A DNA stretch of 64,000 bases, taken from an uncultured Pelagibacteraceae bacterium. GTDB lineage: Bacteria; Pseudomonadota; Alphaproteobacteria; Pelagibacterales; Pelagibacteraceae. The stretch lies in assembly GCA_902513955.1 (NCBI GenBank), contig CABXOW010000004.1, positions 1 through 64,000 of the forward strand, read 5' to 3'. Positions within the stretch are counted from its first letter, which is position 1; the number at the start of each line of letters is the position of its first letter. Positions 1 to 9,103 of this stretch are shown piece by piece. A program made the position numbers and the translations under genes. The notes below the pieces were generated by a model that was not told where the DNA came from, searched no databases, and saw only the letters and a list, made by a program, of their open reading frames with translations.

Positions 1-119
1 TCAGATATACGCTCGTTACCAACTATTTTAATTTTTTCTAAAGTATTAGAAAATGCATAAGTTGAAAAAAAGATAGAAGTAAAAATAATTATCTTAAAAA
101 AATTCTTTATTAAACGCAT
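1..119 (-). CDS. bamA: BamA, outer membrane assembly factor (N-terminal fragment)
   Basis: Only the first 39 codons are inside the window; the gene runs off the left edge. The start ATG lies at 117-119. The translation shows a short basic N-terminus, a hydrophobic stretch and a signal-peptide-like end (STYAFS), then a segment reading IKIVGNERIS, which resembles the opening strand of the first POTRA domain of BamA. BamA inserts beta-barrel proteins into the outer membrane. The gene begins 5 bases after the dxr stop codon, on the same strand. In many Proteobacteria rseP sits between dxr and bamA; it is absent here. The identification rests on a short fragment plus gene order. Confidence 0.68.
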   Translation of the reverse strand, partial: MRLIKNFFKIIIFTSIFFSTYAFSNTLEKIKIVGNERIS

Positions 120-124
120 CATAA

Positions 125-1288
125 TTAATGAATTATCTTATTAATTTTTTTTCGAATATAGTTATCCAAAGAAATTATCGTCCTAATATTACCTGGGTTT
201 TTTTGACTATATTTTTTAAATTCTTTCATATTTATTAATTTTTGAAGAATTTTCATTATATCATTAAAATTAATCTTTTTTAATAAAAAAAGATTCACTA
301 ATTCATCGTTAGCTAAAACAATGATAGTTTCTAGCAATGAATCTTTATTTTGAAGTTTTTTTATAATTTTAATTGAAGGAAATTTATCTGTATCAGCTTT
401 TTTGAAATCTAAAAAATTAAGTTTATTTAAATTTAATTTATCTGTTTTAATTATTTTTTTTTGTTTATCGTATAGTGAATTAAAAATAGGTATCCTCATA
501 TTGGTGTCATGCGCAATGATTTTAATCATACCATCATTAAATTTAGTAATTGCATGGATATAAGACGATGGATGGACCAATATATCTAACTTATTATAAT
601 TTAAATTAAATATTTTTTTTGCTTCTATAATTTCGAAAACTTTATTCATCATTGTTGCTGAGTCTATAGATATTTTTTTTCCCATTTTCCAATTTGGATG
701 ATTTACAGCTTCAGAAATTTTAACAGATTTAAATTTTTTCTTAGGTATATTGTTTAAAGGTCCTCCTGAAGCAGTTAGATATATTTTTTCTACATTTGAT
801 ATATCATTTCCCCTTAAAGAATAAAAAATTGAAAAATGTTCTGAGTCTACTGGAATAAATGTTGTTTTAAATTTTTTCAAATCTCTTTTTATGAGATGCC
901 AACCACAGATAATTGCTTCTTTATTCGCTATTGCTATTTTTTTTGTATGTTTAATAATCTTTATAGTTGGTTCTAACCCATTAATCCCAGAAATAGAACT
1001 CATCACATAATCAATTTTATTTTTAAAAATTTTATTAAGTGAATTAAAGTTATTAAAGATATTAATTTTATGAGAAAATATTATTTTTTTAAATTTTAAA
1101 TAACTATTTTTATTTGTAATTATAATATTTTTAACTTTAAATAATTTAGTCTGTTTTGAAAGTTCCTTATAATTTTTATCCCCTGTTAATAAAATTATTT
1201 CAAAATTCTTCTTATCTTTTCTTAATATTGTAATTAAATTTTTTCCAATCGAACCAGTTGAACCTAGTATAGCTAATTTTTTTTTCAT
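125..1288 (-). CDS. dxr: 1-deoxy-D-xylulose 5-phosphate reductoisomerase
   Basis: This enzyme makes 2-C-methyl-D-erythritol 4-phosphate from deoxyxylulose phosphate with NADPH, the committed step of the MEP isoprenoid pathway, in the cytoplasm. The 387-aa length is normal for the family. The N-terminal NADPH motif GSTGSIG is at residues 9-15. Metal-binding Asp148 and Glu150 lie in VDSEHF, and Glu219 lies in NKVFEIIEA, matching the positions known in the E. coli enzyme. The substrate-loop motif LTASGGPL is at 171-178. It follows cdsA with one spacer base and belongs to the rpsB-to-bamA string; uppS in the same string uses the isoprenoids it supplies. Confidence 0.96.
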   Translation of the reverse strand: MKKKLAILGSTGSIGKNLITILRKDKKNFEIILLTGDKNYKELSKQTKLFKVKNIIITNKNSYLKFKKIIFSHKINIFNNFNSLNKIFKNKIDYVMSSISGINGLEPTIKIIKHTKKIAIANKEAIICGWHLIKRDLKKFKTTFIPVDSEHFSIFYSLRGNDISNVEKIYLTASGGPLNNIPKKKFKSVKISEAVNHPNWKMGKKISIDSATMMNKVFEIIEAKKIFNLNYNKLDILVHPSSYIHAITKFNDGMIKIIAHDTNMRIPIFNSLYDKQKKIIKTDKLNLNKLNFLDFKKADTDKFPSIKIIKKLQNKDSLLETIIVLANDELVNLFLLKKINFNDIMKILQKLINMKEFKKYSQKNPGNIRTIISLDNYIRKKINKIIH

Positions 1289-1289
1289 G

Positions 1290-1988
1290 TTAAATAAATT
1301 TCAATAGAAAATAAGAAAAAGGTAAAGCAAATATAATTCCGTCAACTCTATCAAGAGCGCCTCCATGACCAGGTAAAATTTTTCCTGTATCTTTAATTTT
1401 AGCTTTTCTTTTGAGATAAGAGATAAATAAATCGCCCAATTGACTTACAAGAGATACAAGTAAAACAAACATCATATTATTTAAAGTAAATTCTAAATCA
1501 AAATTACTCAAATTAGAAAATACTATTAATGGGAATATACAAAATATAAATGATCCTATTGTTCCTGAAATAGTTTTATTAGGACTAATTATTGTTAATT
1601 TTTTTCCACCTATGGTTTTACCAAATACATATCCACCAATATCTGTTAAAAAACATATGCTAATTACATAAAGAAAAAAAGTTGGACTTTCCAGTCTATG
1701 AATTTCGTATGAATACTGACAAAATATAAAAAAAATATAATAAACAATGACTACATTTATCAATAAAAACTTATAATTAAATTTTTTTGCGGTATGATCG
1801 TTCTTATTAAATTTCGTGAATGATGGGCCTACTAATTTTGAAAATATATTGCTGGCTTCCACACAAACAATTCCACCAAGTATTATAATTGATATTATAA
1901 AAATAAAATGATGACTGTAATTCACTATTAAAAAAATAGCTGACAATATAATAGAAGTAATTGTTCTTTTTAATAAATTTTTTGACAT
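1290..1988 (-). CDS. cdsA: phosphatidate cytidylyltransferase (CDP-diglyceride synthase)
   Basis: The protein converts phosphatidic acid and CTP to CDP-diacylglycerol, the precursor of membrane phospholipids. It is an integral membrane protein of 232 aa with several hydrophobic segments, somewhat shorter than the E. coli protein. The C-terminal family signature is present: SPNKTISGTIG in the middle, then GDLFISYLKRKAKIKD and PGHGGALDRVDG, which carry the conserved Asp and Gly-His-Gly-Gly residues of the CTP and metal site. The stop-start junction with uppS shares one base (position 1988), which suggests translational coupling. Confidence 0.93.
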   Translation of the reverse strand: MSKNLLKRTITSIILSAIFLIVNYSHHFIFIISIIILGGIVCVEASNIFSKLVGPSFTKFNKNDHTAKKFNYKFLLINVVIVYYIFFIFCQYSYEIHRLESPTFFLYVISICFLTDIGGYVFGKTIGGKKLTIISPNKTISGTIGSFIFCIFPLIVFSNLSNFDLEFTLNNMMFVLLVSLVSQLGDLFISYLKRKAKIKDTGKILPGHGGALDRVDGIIFALPFSYFLLKFI

Positions 1989-2662
1989 TAAATGTTACCA
2001 AAATTTCTTTTTATTCTTTTAAACTTTTTAATTATTTTAATATAATCTTTTTCTTCAAAATCAGGCCATAATTTTTTTTCAAAAAAAATTTCAGCATAAG
2101 CTAACTGCCATAATAAAAAATTACTCAATCTTTTTGTGTTACCTGTTCTAATTAATATTTCAGGATCAGGAGTATTTTTAGTTTGTAAATATTTTGATAA
2201 ATTCATTTCATTTATTTTATCATTATTTTTATTCATTTTTTTTAATGCATTAATTATTTCAAATTTTGAGCCATAATTTAATGCAAGATTAATTTGGAGA
2301 GTTGTATTTTTTAATGTTTTTTTTTCAGATAAATTTAAGAGTTTATTTAATTTTTTTGAAAAATTTTTAGCGCCAATTACGTTGAGCTTTATATTTTGTT
2401 TATTAAGATCTTCTATTCTATTTAGAAGGAAATTTTCTAGTAAATTAAATAAATAATTTATTTCTTTCTTCGGTCTTTTCCAGTTTTCAGTAGAAAAAGC
2501 ATATAAAGTAAGATACTTAATTTTTTGATTTATGGTTTCTTTAATTATTTTTTCAACTGTATTAAGACCAGCCTTATGACCTTGATTTCTTGAACTTTTA
2601 TTTTTTAAACCCCACCTTCCATTACCATCCATTATAATGGCCACGTGATTAAGCGGGTTCAT
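1988..2662 (-). CDS. uppS: undecaprenyl (isoprenyl) diphosphate synthase, cis-prenyltransferase
   Basis: This cytoplasmic enzyme adds isopentenyl units in cis configuration to farnesyl diphosphate, giving the C55 lipid carrier for peptidoglycan and other envelope glycans. The diagnostic motif MDGNGRW is at residues 11-17, with catalytic Asp12. Later family motifs include LYAFSTENWKRP, IRTGNTKRLSNF and the C-terminal LAYAEIFF and WPDF. The 224-aa length fits the family. One base separates it from frr upstream, and it overlaps cdsA downstream by one base. Confidence 0.95.
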   Translation of the reverse strand: MNPLNHVAIIMDGNGRWGLKNKSSRNQGHKAGLNTVEKIIKETINQKIKYLTLYAFSTENWKRPKKEINYLFNLLENFLLNRIEDLNKQNIKLNVIGAKNFSKKLNKLLNLSEKKTLKNTTLQINLALNYGSKFEIINALKKMNKNNDKINEMNLSKYLQTKNTPDPEILIRTGNTKRLSNFLLWQLAYAEIFFEKKLWPDFEEKDYIKIIKKFKRIKRNFGNI

Positions 2663-2663
2663 T

Positions 2664-3215
2664 TTATATAGTCATTATTTCTTTTTCTTTTAAAGAAACC
2701 TTTTCGTCAACAATTTTAATGTGATCATCCGTAATTGTTTGAACATTTTTTTCAGATGATTTTTCAACATCTTCACCAATTTCTTTTGATTTTAAAAGTT
2801 TTTTTAATTCTTCATTAGCTTCTCTTCGAATATTTCTAATAGAAACTTTGCATTTTTCACCGATTGATTTTATAAGTTTTTTTAACTCTGTTCTTCGTTC
2901 CTCATTAAGTTCTGGAACAGGAAGTCTGATTAACTGACCATCTATTTGAGGATTTAAACCCAAATCAGATTTTTTAATTGCCGCATCAACTAAAGGGACA
3001 TTATTTGCATCCCAAACTTGAATATTAATCATTCTAGGTTCAGGTGTTGTTATGCTACCAACTTGGTTTATAGGCATTTGCTGACCATAAACATCGACTT
3101 TAACTAAATCCAACATGGCAGCATTTGCTCTACCAGTTCTTAGCGAAGATAATTCTTTTAAAAATACCTCAATGGCTTTATCCATTTTGATATTGTATGA
3201 CTTTTCGTCAAACAT
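2664..3215 (-). CDS. frr: ribosome recycling factor
   Basis: RRF works with EF-G to split the post-termination ribosome. The 183-aa length is typical, and the conserved core LSSLRTGRANAAMLD near the N-terminus is plain, as are IRLPVPELNEERR and KVSIRNIRREAN. The start codon follows directly on the tsf stop codon with no intervening base (TAAATG read on the minus strand). In most bacteria pyrH (UMP kinase) lies between tsf and frr; here it is cleanly absent. Confidence 0.97.
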   Translation of the reverse strand: MFDEKSYNIKMDKAIEVFLKELSSLRTGRANAAMLDLVKVDVYGQQMPINQVGSITTPEPRMINIQVWDANNVPLVDAAIKKSDLGLNPQIDGQLIRLPVPELNEERRTELKKLIKSIGEKCKVSIRNIRREANEELKKLLKSKEIGEDVEKSSEKNVQTITDDHIKIVDEKVSLKEKEIMTI

Positions 3216-4067
3216 TTATTCTCCGATCTTTATTCTATAAAACTCTTTTATCTTTAAATCTGCAATTGAGAGTTCTTTAACTATATCTTGTACCTTCTTT
3301 TTAGGTTCCATCACCCAAGCTTGGGATAATAGAGAATTTTCCTCTTTAAATTTATTCATCTTACCTAAGCTAATTTTTTTTGCAATATTCTCTGGTTTTC
3401 CTGAATTTTTTAACTCTTCAGTTACAAGTTCTTGCTCTTTATCAATAACTGATTGATCAATTAGATCAGCAGTAAGTGCTAATGGATTAGAAGCAGCGAT
3501 ATGCATAGATAATTGTTTTCCAAAATTTTTAACAGTATCAGAGTTTTCTTTTGTTTCTAAAGATACAATAACTGCTAATTTTGAAATATTATCTTTAACG
3601 ACTGTGTGCAAATAATGATTATTAACAGTCCCGGCATTTTTAATTGTTTTAGCTTTACCAATAGTAATTTTTTCACCAATTTTAGCAATTAATGACACTA
3701 CATTATTTTCTACAGTTTCACCATTTTTCATTTTAGAACTTTTTAAATCATCAAGATTTGAATTTTTTTCATTATTAAGTTCACTTAGTTCTTTTACAAA
3801 ATTTGTAAAATCTTCATTTTTTGCAACAAAGTCTGTCTCACAGTTAACTTCTATAACTGAAGTTTTGGTATTATTACCACTTATTGCAACAACACCTTCC
3901 TTAGCATCTCTAGACATTTTTTTAGATGCTTTTGAAATTCCTTTTACTCGTAAAATTTCAATAGCCTTTTCAATATCTCCTCCAGACTCTTTAATTGCAA
4001 GATTGCAATCTTTAAATCCTGCTCCTGTTGCCTCTCTTAATTTTTTAACATTTTCAATATCACTCAT
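3216..4067 (-). CDS. tsf: translation elongation factor Ts
   Basis: EF-Ts exchanges GDP for GTP on EF-Tu. The protein has the N-terminal UBA-like segment ([19 protein letters not shown]) and the core signature [13 protein letters not shown], the part that contacts EF-Tu. Length is 283 aa, normal for the family. It follows rpsB with a one-base gap and is followed immediately by frr. Co-transcription with rpsB is almost universal, and the leader before rpsB would then control both genes. Confidence 0.97.
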   Translation of the reverse strand: MSDIENVKKLREATGAGFKDCNLAIKESGGDIEKAIEILRVKGISKASKKMSRDAKEGVVAISGNNTKTSVIEVNCETDFVAKNEDFTNFVKELSELNNEKNSNLDDLKSSKMKNGETVENNVVSLIAKIGEKITIGKAKTIKNAGTVNNHYLHTVVKDNISKLAVIVSLETKENSDTVKNFGKQLSMHIAASNPLALTADLIDQSVIDKEQELVTEELKNSGKPENIAKKISLGKMNKFKEENSLLSQAWVMEPKKKVQDIVKELSIADLKIKEFYRIKIGE

Positions 4068-4068
4068 A

Positions 4069-4887
4069 TTAATTTAATGTCTCCTTTTTATCTTTAGAAA
4101 ATTTTTGTTCTAGTTTTTCTCTATCTATCTCTTGAACAGTTTTTCCTTGAGTTGTTTTTTTAGTATCTTTTACAGCATCCTTTTTAGGTTCAGGTGTTGG
4201 TATTGAACTTTTTGCATTATTGATAGTTTCTTTAATCAGATTACAATAAAGATCTATAGATCTACGAGCATCATCATTTCCAGGTATTGGATAATCGATA
4301 TTATCTGGGTTAGAATTACTATCAAGAATTGCAATTATGGGTATTCCTAATTTTGTCGACTCTGCGATTGCTAAAGATTCATAATTTGTGTCAATTATAA
4401 AAACTAAATCAGGAGTTTTTTTCATTTCAGCTATTCCACCTAATGATCTCTCAAGTTTATCTTTTTTGACACTCATTTTTAAAAGTTCTTTTTTTGTGAA
4501 GCCTCTATTTTCCGCAACTAGATCGGCTTCATATTTTTTCATTTTTTTAATTGAACCTGATATAGTTCCCCAGTTAGTAAGCATACCACCAAGCCATCTA
4601 TAATTTACAAAATACTGATCTGTTTCTTTAGCAACTTCAGCAATAGCTTCTGAAGCTTGTTTTTTTGTTGAAACAAATAAAATTTTGCCGTTATTTGTAA
4701 TTGTTGAATAAATTTTCTCTAAAGCAACTTTTGTAAGTTCTAAAGTTTGTGTTAAGTCCATTATATGAATTGAGTCTCTTTTTCCAAAAATGTATTTTTT
4801 CATTTTTGGATTCCATCTTAAAGTTTTGTGTCCAAGATGAACGCCTGCTTCTAATAATTGTTGTATAGTTATGTTTGGTATTTTCAT
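4069..4887 (-). CDS. rpsB: 30S ribosomal protein S2
   Basis: The protein opens with [20 protein letters not shown], the classic S2 signature, and carries the later motifs [14 protein letters not shown] and [15 protein letters not shown]. It sits in the small ribosomal subunit. The body ends near residue 228, after which about 45 mostly charged residues form a C-terminal tail ([13 protein letters not shown] and onward) that is probably disordered. Its start codon at 4885-4887 lies just downstream of a structured leader whose predicted pseudoknot uses bases directly before the start, so S2 autoregulation is a reasonable guess. Confidence 0.97.
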   Translation of the reverse strand: MKIPNITIQQLLEAGVHLGHKTLRWNPKMKKYIFGKRDSIHIMDLTQTLELTKVALEKIYSTITNNGKILFVSTKKQASEAIAEVAKETDQYFVNYRWLGGMLTNWGTISGSIKKMKKYEADLVAENRGFTKKELLKMSVKKDKLERSLGGIAEMKKTPDLVFIIDTNYESLAIAESTKLGIPIIAILDSNSNPDNIDYPIPGNDDARRSIDLYCNLIKETINNAKSSIPTPEPKKDAVKDTKKTTQGKTVQEIDREKLEQKFSKDKKETLN

Positions 4888-4980
4888 ATTTATTCCCGGT
4901 TAAGCCACCACAGTAATTTCCAATTAAGGACCGGAGGTATAAAACCAACAACTGTGTGCGTGTTAATTTAAATTAGGCTT
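4888..4980 (-). promoter_or_regulatory. structured 5' leader of rpsB with predicted pseudoknot
   Basis: This leader is less AT-rich than its surroundings. Read on the minus strand, CACAGT (4956-4951) can pair with ACTGTG (4914-4909) as a perfect 6-bp stem. The loop segment TCCGGT (4935-4930) can pair with ACCGGG (4900-4895), five Watson-Crick pairs and one G-U, just 8 bases before the ATG. The two helices interleave, so they form an H-type pseudoknot that would cover the ribosome-binding region. The loop also holds ACCTCC, which imitates the 16S anti-Shine-Dalgarno end. Ribosomal-protein leaders upstream of rpsB are known in bacteria; membership of a known family is inferred. Confidence 0.6.
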
Positions 4981-5009
4981 TATTTACTAATAATTAGTGA
5001 AATTAACAA
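4981..5009 (-). promoter_or_regulatory. sigma-70-type promoter for rpsB-tsf
   Basis: On the minus strand TTGTTA (5009-5004) is followed after 17 bases by TAAATA (4986-4981). Transcription would start near 4975, giving a leader of about 90 bases that contains the whole predicted pseudoknot. The spacing is ideal, but both hexamers differ from consensus and the background is AT-rich. Confidence 0.45.
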
Positions 5010-5016
5010 GTTTTAT

Positions 5017-8000
5017 TTAGTTTATAGTGCTAGATATTTCTCTTTTTCTTAAAAGATTAAGTAATTTGCGGTCAAGATTCCTTGTATTTTTAAGTTTAAA
5101 TTCTAAGGTTTTGTTATCAACAGTCATACTTATATTTACCTCCGTTTTACCATCTTCGGTTAAAATTTTTGAAATTTCGTCCAGATTTTCATGAGAATCA
5201 ACCTCAAAAAATACTTTGTTAATTGGACTATTAAATAGATCCATCATAGATCCTATTTTTTGTACATTAATTCTTTTAAATCTATTTTCATCATTTGATA
5301 TGTTTTTTACCAAAGTTAAAAGTAACGAGTTACCTTCTTTTAAAATTTCACGGTTTAATTCTAAAATATCAGAGAAAATAAATATTTCAAAAACACTACT
5401 TAAATCAGTTAATTTTAATACAGCATAAGAATTACCTTTTGCAGTTTTTCTTTCTTGGACTTTTAACAAAGTTGCTGCAATATTAGCTTCTCTTGTTTTA
5501 TCATTAGAATTAAAATTTGAGAAATCAACAATCTTATAATCATCAAAAATTTCCGTGAATTGATTCAATGGATGATCTGATATAAAAAATCCAACTGCTT
5601 CAAATTCTTTAGATAGGCGTTCTTCAAATTTCCAATCCTCTATCTCGTTAATAATATTATTTTGTGAAGTTTCTTCTTCAGAAAATAAATCTATTTGATT
5701 TGCTGATTTATTTTCAAATATATTTTTAGTTTTAAGAATAAAGTTAGGTATTGAGTCAAAAAGTGATTGCCGATTTTTATTTATACTATCAAAGGCTCCA
5801 GCTTTAACTAAACCTTCTAGCTGTAATTTGTTCATATCTTTAGGATTAACTCTATTTAAAAAATCATTTATAGATTTAAATTTACCATTCTCAGTTCTTT
5901 CCTTAACAACATTAGAAATAGCTTCATATCCAACAGCTTTTATACCACCTAAAGCATAATAAAATTTATCATCAATTGTTCTAAAATCTGCAAAACATTC
6001 ATTAATATCAGGTCTTACAACATCAACATTCAATCTTTTTAATTCTTCATAAAATTCACTCAACTTATTTTGATTTGAAATATCCATTGTCATTGATGCT
6101 CCAATAAATTCTTTAGGATAATAAGTTTTTAAGAAGGCAGTTTGATAAGATATTATTGCATAAGCAGCAGCGTGACTTTTATTAAAACCATATTCAGCAA
6201 AAGGTTCAATCTTTAGAAAAATTCCTGCCGCTACGTCTTTTGCTATTCCATTTTTTAATGCCCCAACAATAAAACCTTGTTTTTGTTTTTCTAATTCTGC
6301 TCTTTTCTTTTTTCCCATTGCTCTTCTAAGAAGATCAGCTTGACCTGCAGTAAAACCAGATAATTTTTGAGCAATTTGCATTACTTGCTCTTGGTATATA
6401 ATTACACCATATGTTGGTTTTAGAATGTCTTCTAACAAAGGATGGAGATAATCTGGTGTTTGTCTTCCATGTTTACAATCGTTATAGGTTGGTATATTGC
6501 TCATTGGTCCAGGTCTATAAAGAGCAACTAAAGCAATAATATCTTCAATGTGATTAGGTTTCATCTGAACTAGCGCTTCTCTCATTCCGGCACTCTCAAC
6601 CTGAAACAATCCAACTGTGTTACCACTTGATAATAAATCAAATACTTTTTGATCCTCGTAACTGATATTTTCTATATCAAAATTTTTATCAATTTTTTTG
6701 ACTAATTTTTGAGTATTATTAATTACAGTTAATGTTTTTAATCCTAAAAAATCAAATTTTACTAATCCTGCATTTTCTGCAGAATACATGTCAAATTGGG
6801 TAGATGGTAATAACAAATTTGCTGAAACGTCTTTGTATAACGGAACAACTTCTGTAAGTTTTTTATCAGCAATAACAACACCAGCAGCATGTGTTGCAAC
6901 GTTACGATTTAACCCTTCGAGTTTTAATGACAGATCAGTTAATTTTTTTACTCTAGGGTCTTCATTTACAAGTTTTTGCAATCTTGGTTCGCCTGCAATA
7001 CATTGAGATAGACTTTGTGGTCTAGATGGATCAAACGGTATCATTTTTGAAATACTGTCAACAAAACCATAAGGTAAACCTAATACTCTTCCTACGTCTC
7101 TAATTACCATTCTAGCTTTTAGTTTACCAAAAGTAATGATGTGAGCGACACTATCTTTATATTTTTTTGTTAAATATTCAAAAACTAGATCCCTTTTTTC
7201 CTCACAAAAATCTATATCAAAGTCAGGCATTGAGATACGATCAGGATTTAAAAATCTTTCAAAAATTAGATTAAATTTGATTGGGTCTACATCCGTAATT
7301 GAAAGACACCAAGCAACCAAAGATCCAGCCCCAGAACCTCTGCCAGGGCCAACAGGAATATCGTTATTTTTTGCCCATTTAATATAATCAGATACAATAA
7401 GAAAATAACTAGAATATTTCATTTCTATTATAATTGACAATTCATGCTCTAATCTATCCTTATAATCTAAATATGTTTTGTTGTTTTCGAGGTCATTAGC
7501 TTTAATTCCAAAAATTTTATCAAATTTAATTCTTAAACCGTGTAAAGAATCTTTTTTCAAAACATCATCTGCATTTCCTCCTTTTTCTGAACTAATGTTT
7601 GGTAAAATTGGTTTTGAAAACAAAGGTCTAAAACTGCATCTTAAGGGAAAGTTATAGTTATTTTCTAAAGCTTCTGGCAAATCTGCGAACAATTCTGACA
7701 TTTCTAAATTAGTTTTAAGATAATGTTGATTGGTTAATCTTATTCTATCTTTTTCGTTAACGTATGTTTTGTTACCAATACAAATTAATGCATCATGAGC
7801 TTCGTGCATATCTTGATGAAGATAAAATACTTCATTTGTTGCAATTATAGGTATTTCTAATTCTAAAGATTTATTAAGGTTAAATTTTTCAAAACCTATT
7901 TCATTTTGATCATTATGACGTTGTATTTCTATATAAAATCTATCACCAAAAGTAGAATTAAGTTTTTTGTAAAGATCATGTATTTCACTAAATTTACCCT

Positions 8001-8433
8001 TGTTAAACAATTCACCAAATAGTCCGAAAACTGTTCCTGAAAAAATAGTAACACCTTCATTATCTTCTAATAGATTATTGAAATCAACATGTGGATCAGA
8101 AAGTTCATCATTTTTAAGAAAAGAGAGAGATGAGAGTTTAATTATTCTTTTATAACCTTCTTCATTTAAAGAAAACAAAGGAAGTAAACCAATAGTGTCA
8201 CCAAATTTAAATTTAATTTGAGTTCCAATAATTGGCTGTGTTCCAATTTTTGAAATTTTTTCAGCAAATTCCAATGCTCCACATAGATTTGTAGTATCGC
8301 AAAGAGCTAATGACTTAATTTTATTAGATTTTGAGAAATCTTGTAAATCATCAATTTTTACTGCTCCTTCGCATATTGAATATTGAGTATGAATTTTAAG
8401 ATGATTAAAATTTTGAATTGAAGACTCAGGCAT
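5017..8433 (-). CDS. dnaE: DNA polymerase III alpha subunit
   Basis: This is the replicative polymerase of the chromosome. The 1138-aa protein starts with a PHP domain (HLKIHTQYSICEGA near the N-terminus). The palm has the catalytic pair in SMPDFDIDFC (Asp404 and Asp406, corresponding to Asp401 and Asp403 in E. coli), preceded by the VGPGRGSGAGSLVAW motif. A helix-hairpin-helix region and a C-terminal OB-fold (EANIAATLLKVQERKTAKGN) follow. It overlaps lolD by 8 bases at its 5' end, so its expression is probably tied to the lol genes. Confidence 0.97.
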   Translation of the reverse strand: MPESSIQNFNHLKIHTQYSICEGAVKIDDLQDFSKSNKIKSLALCDTTNLCGALEFAEKISKIGTQPIIGTQIKFKFGDTIGLLPLFSLNEEGYKRIIKLSSLSFLKNDELSDPHVDFNNLLEDNEGVTIFSGTVFGLFGELFNKGKFSEIHDLYKKLNSTFGDRFYIEIQRHNDQNEIGFEKFNLNKSLELEIPIIATNEVFYLHQDMHEAHDALICIGNKTYVNEKDRIRLTNQHYLKTNLEMSELFADLPEALENNYNFPLRCSFRPLFSKPILPNISSEKGGNADDVLKKDSLHGLRIKFDKIFGIKANDLENNKTYLDYKDRLEHELSIIIEMKYSSYFLIVSDYIKWAKNNDIPVGPGRGSGAGSLVAWCLSITDVDPIKFNLIFERFLNPDRISMPDFDIDFCEEKRDLVFEYLTKKYKDSVAHIITFGKLKARMVIRDVGRVLGLPYGFVDSISKMIPFDPSRPQSLSQCIAGEPRLQKLVNEDPRVKKLTDLSLKLEGLNRNVATHAAGVVIADKKLTEVVPLYKDVSANLLLPSTQFDMYSAENAGLVKFDFLGLKTLTVINNTQKLVKKIDKNFDIENISYEDQKVFDLLSSGNTVGLFQVESAGMREALVQMKPNHIEDIIALVALYRPGPMSNIPTYNDCKHGRQTPDYLHPLLEDILKPTYGVIIYQEQVMQIAQKLSGFTAGQADLLRRAMGKKKRAELEKQKQGFIVGALKNGIAKDVAAGIFLKIEPFAEYGFNKSHAAAYAIISYQTAFLKTYYPKEFIGASMTMDISNQNKLSEFYEELKRLNVDVVRPDINECFADFRTIDDKFYYALGGIKAVGYEAISNVVKERTENGKFKSINDFLNRVNPKDMNKLQLEGLVKAGAFDSINKNRQSLFDSIPNFILKTKNIFENKSANQIDLFSEEETSQNNIINEIEDWKFEERLSKEFEAVGFFISDHPLNQFTEIFDDYKIVDFSNFNSNDKTREANIAATLLKVQERKTAKGNSYAVLKLTDLSSVFEIFIFSDILELNREILKEGNSLLLTLVKNISNDENRFKRINVQKIGSMMDLFNSPINKVFFEVDSHENLDEISKILTEDGKTEVNISMTVDNKTLEFKLKNTRNLDRKLLNLLRKREISSTIN

Positions 8434-9103
8434 GTGAAGGTTTTATATTACCATCACTAATCTCCAATAGTAAATCTGCCTTATTAGCAAAAAATCTATT
8501 GTGGGTTGCAAATATTATCAGTCTGTTAGATTTTTTTTGATTTTCTAAAAGTTGAAAAATTTCTTTTGCTGTATTTATATCCAAACTACCAGTTGGTTCA
8601 TCAGCAAGAATAATTTCTGGATCATTAATAATCGCTCTTGCAATAGCTACTCTTTGAGACTCTCCACCAGATAATTGTGATGGAAAATGATTTGATCGAT
8701 TTGTTAATCCAATTCTTTTTAATAATTCTTTGGCTTTTGTAATCGCTAAATCTTTATCATTATTTACTGATAAGTTTGCCAAGTATATATTTTCTAAGGC
8801 AGTAAAATCAGGAAGTAAATTATTTTGTTGATAAACAATACCAATATTTTTAGCTCTAAAAATATCATTATTATTTTTATTATTAAAATTTATTTGTTCG
8901 TTATTAAATCTAATTAATCCTAGCGTAGGTCTATCTATTAAAGAAATTAGATTGAGTAAAGTTGATTTTCCAGATCCTGAAGGACCCATTAAAGCATAAA
9001 TTTTTCCTTTATTAAAATCATAAGATAAATTTTTTAATACCTTAATCTTTTTTTCAATATCAAAGTTTTTTGAAATATTTTTTAATTGAAGAAATTTATT
9101 CAT
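8426..9103 (-). CDS. lolD: lipoprotein-releasing ABC transporter ATP-binding protein
   Basis: A 225-aa ABC ATPase. Walker A GPSGSGKST is at residues 40-48, the signature LSGGESQRVAIARA lies past the middle and Walker B ILADEPTGSLD follows. With the permease encoded just upstream it would extract lipoproteins from the inner membrane for passage to LolA. It overlaps the permease gene by 8 bases and dnaE by 8 bases. The MacB and FtsE subfamilies share these motifs, so the LolD name depends on the partner gene. Confidence 0.88.
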   Translation of the reverse strand: MNKFLQLKNISKNFDIEKKIKVLKNLSYDFNKGKIYALMGPSGSGKSTLLNLISLIDRPTLGLIRFNNEQINFNNKNNNDIFRAKNIGIVYQQNNLLPDFTALENIYLANLSVNNDKDLAITKAKELLKRIGLTNRSNHFPSQLSGGESQRVAIARAIINDPEIILADEPTGSLDINTAKEIFQLLENQKKSNRLIIFATHNRFFANKADLLLEISDGNIKPSHA

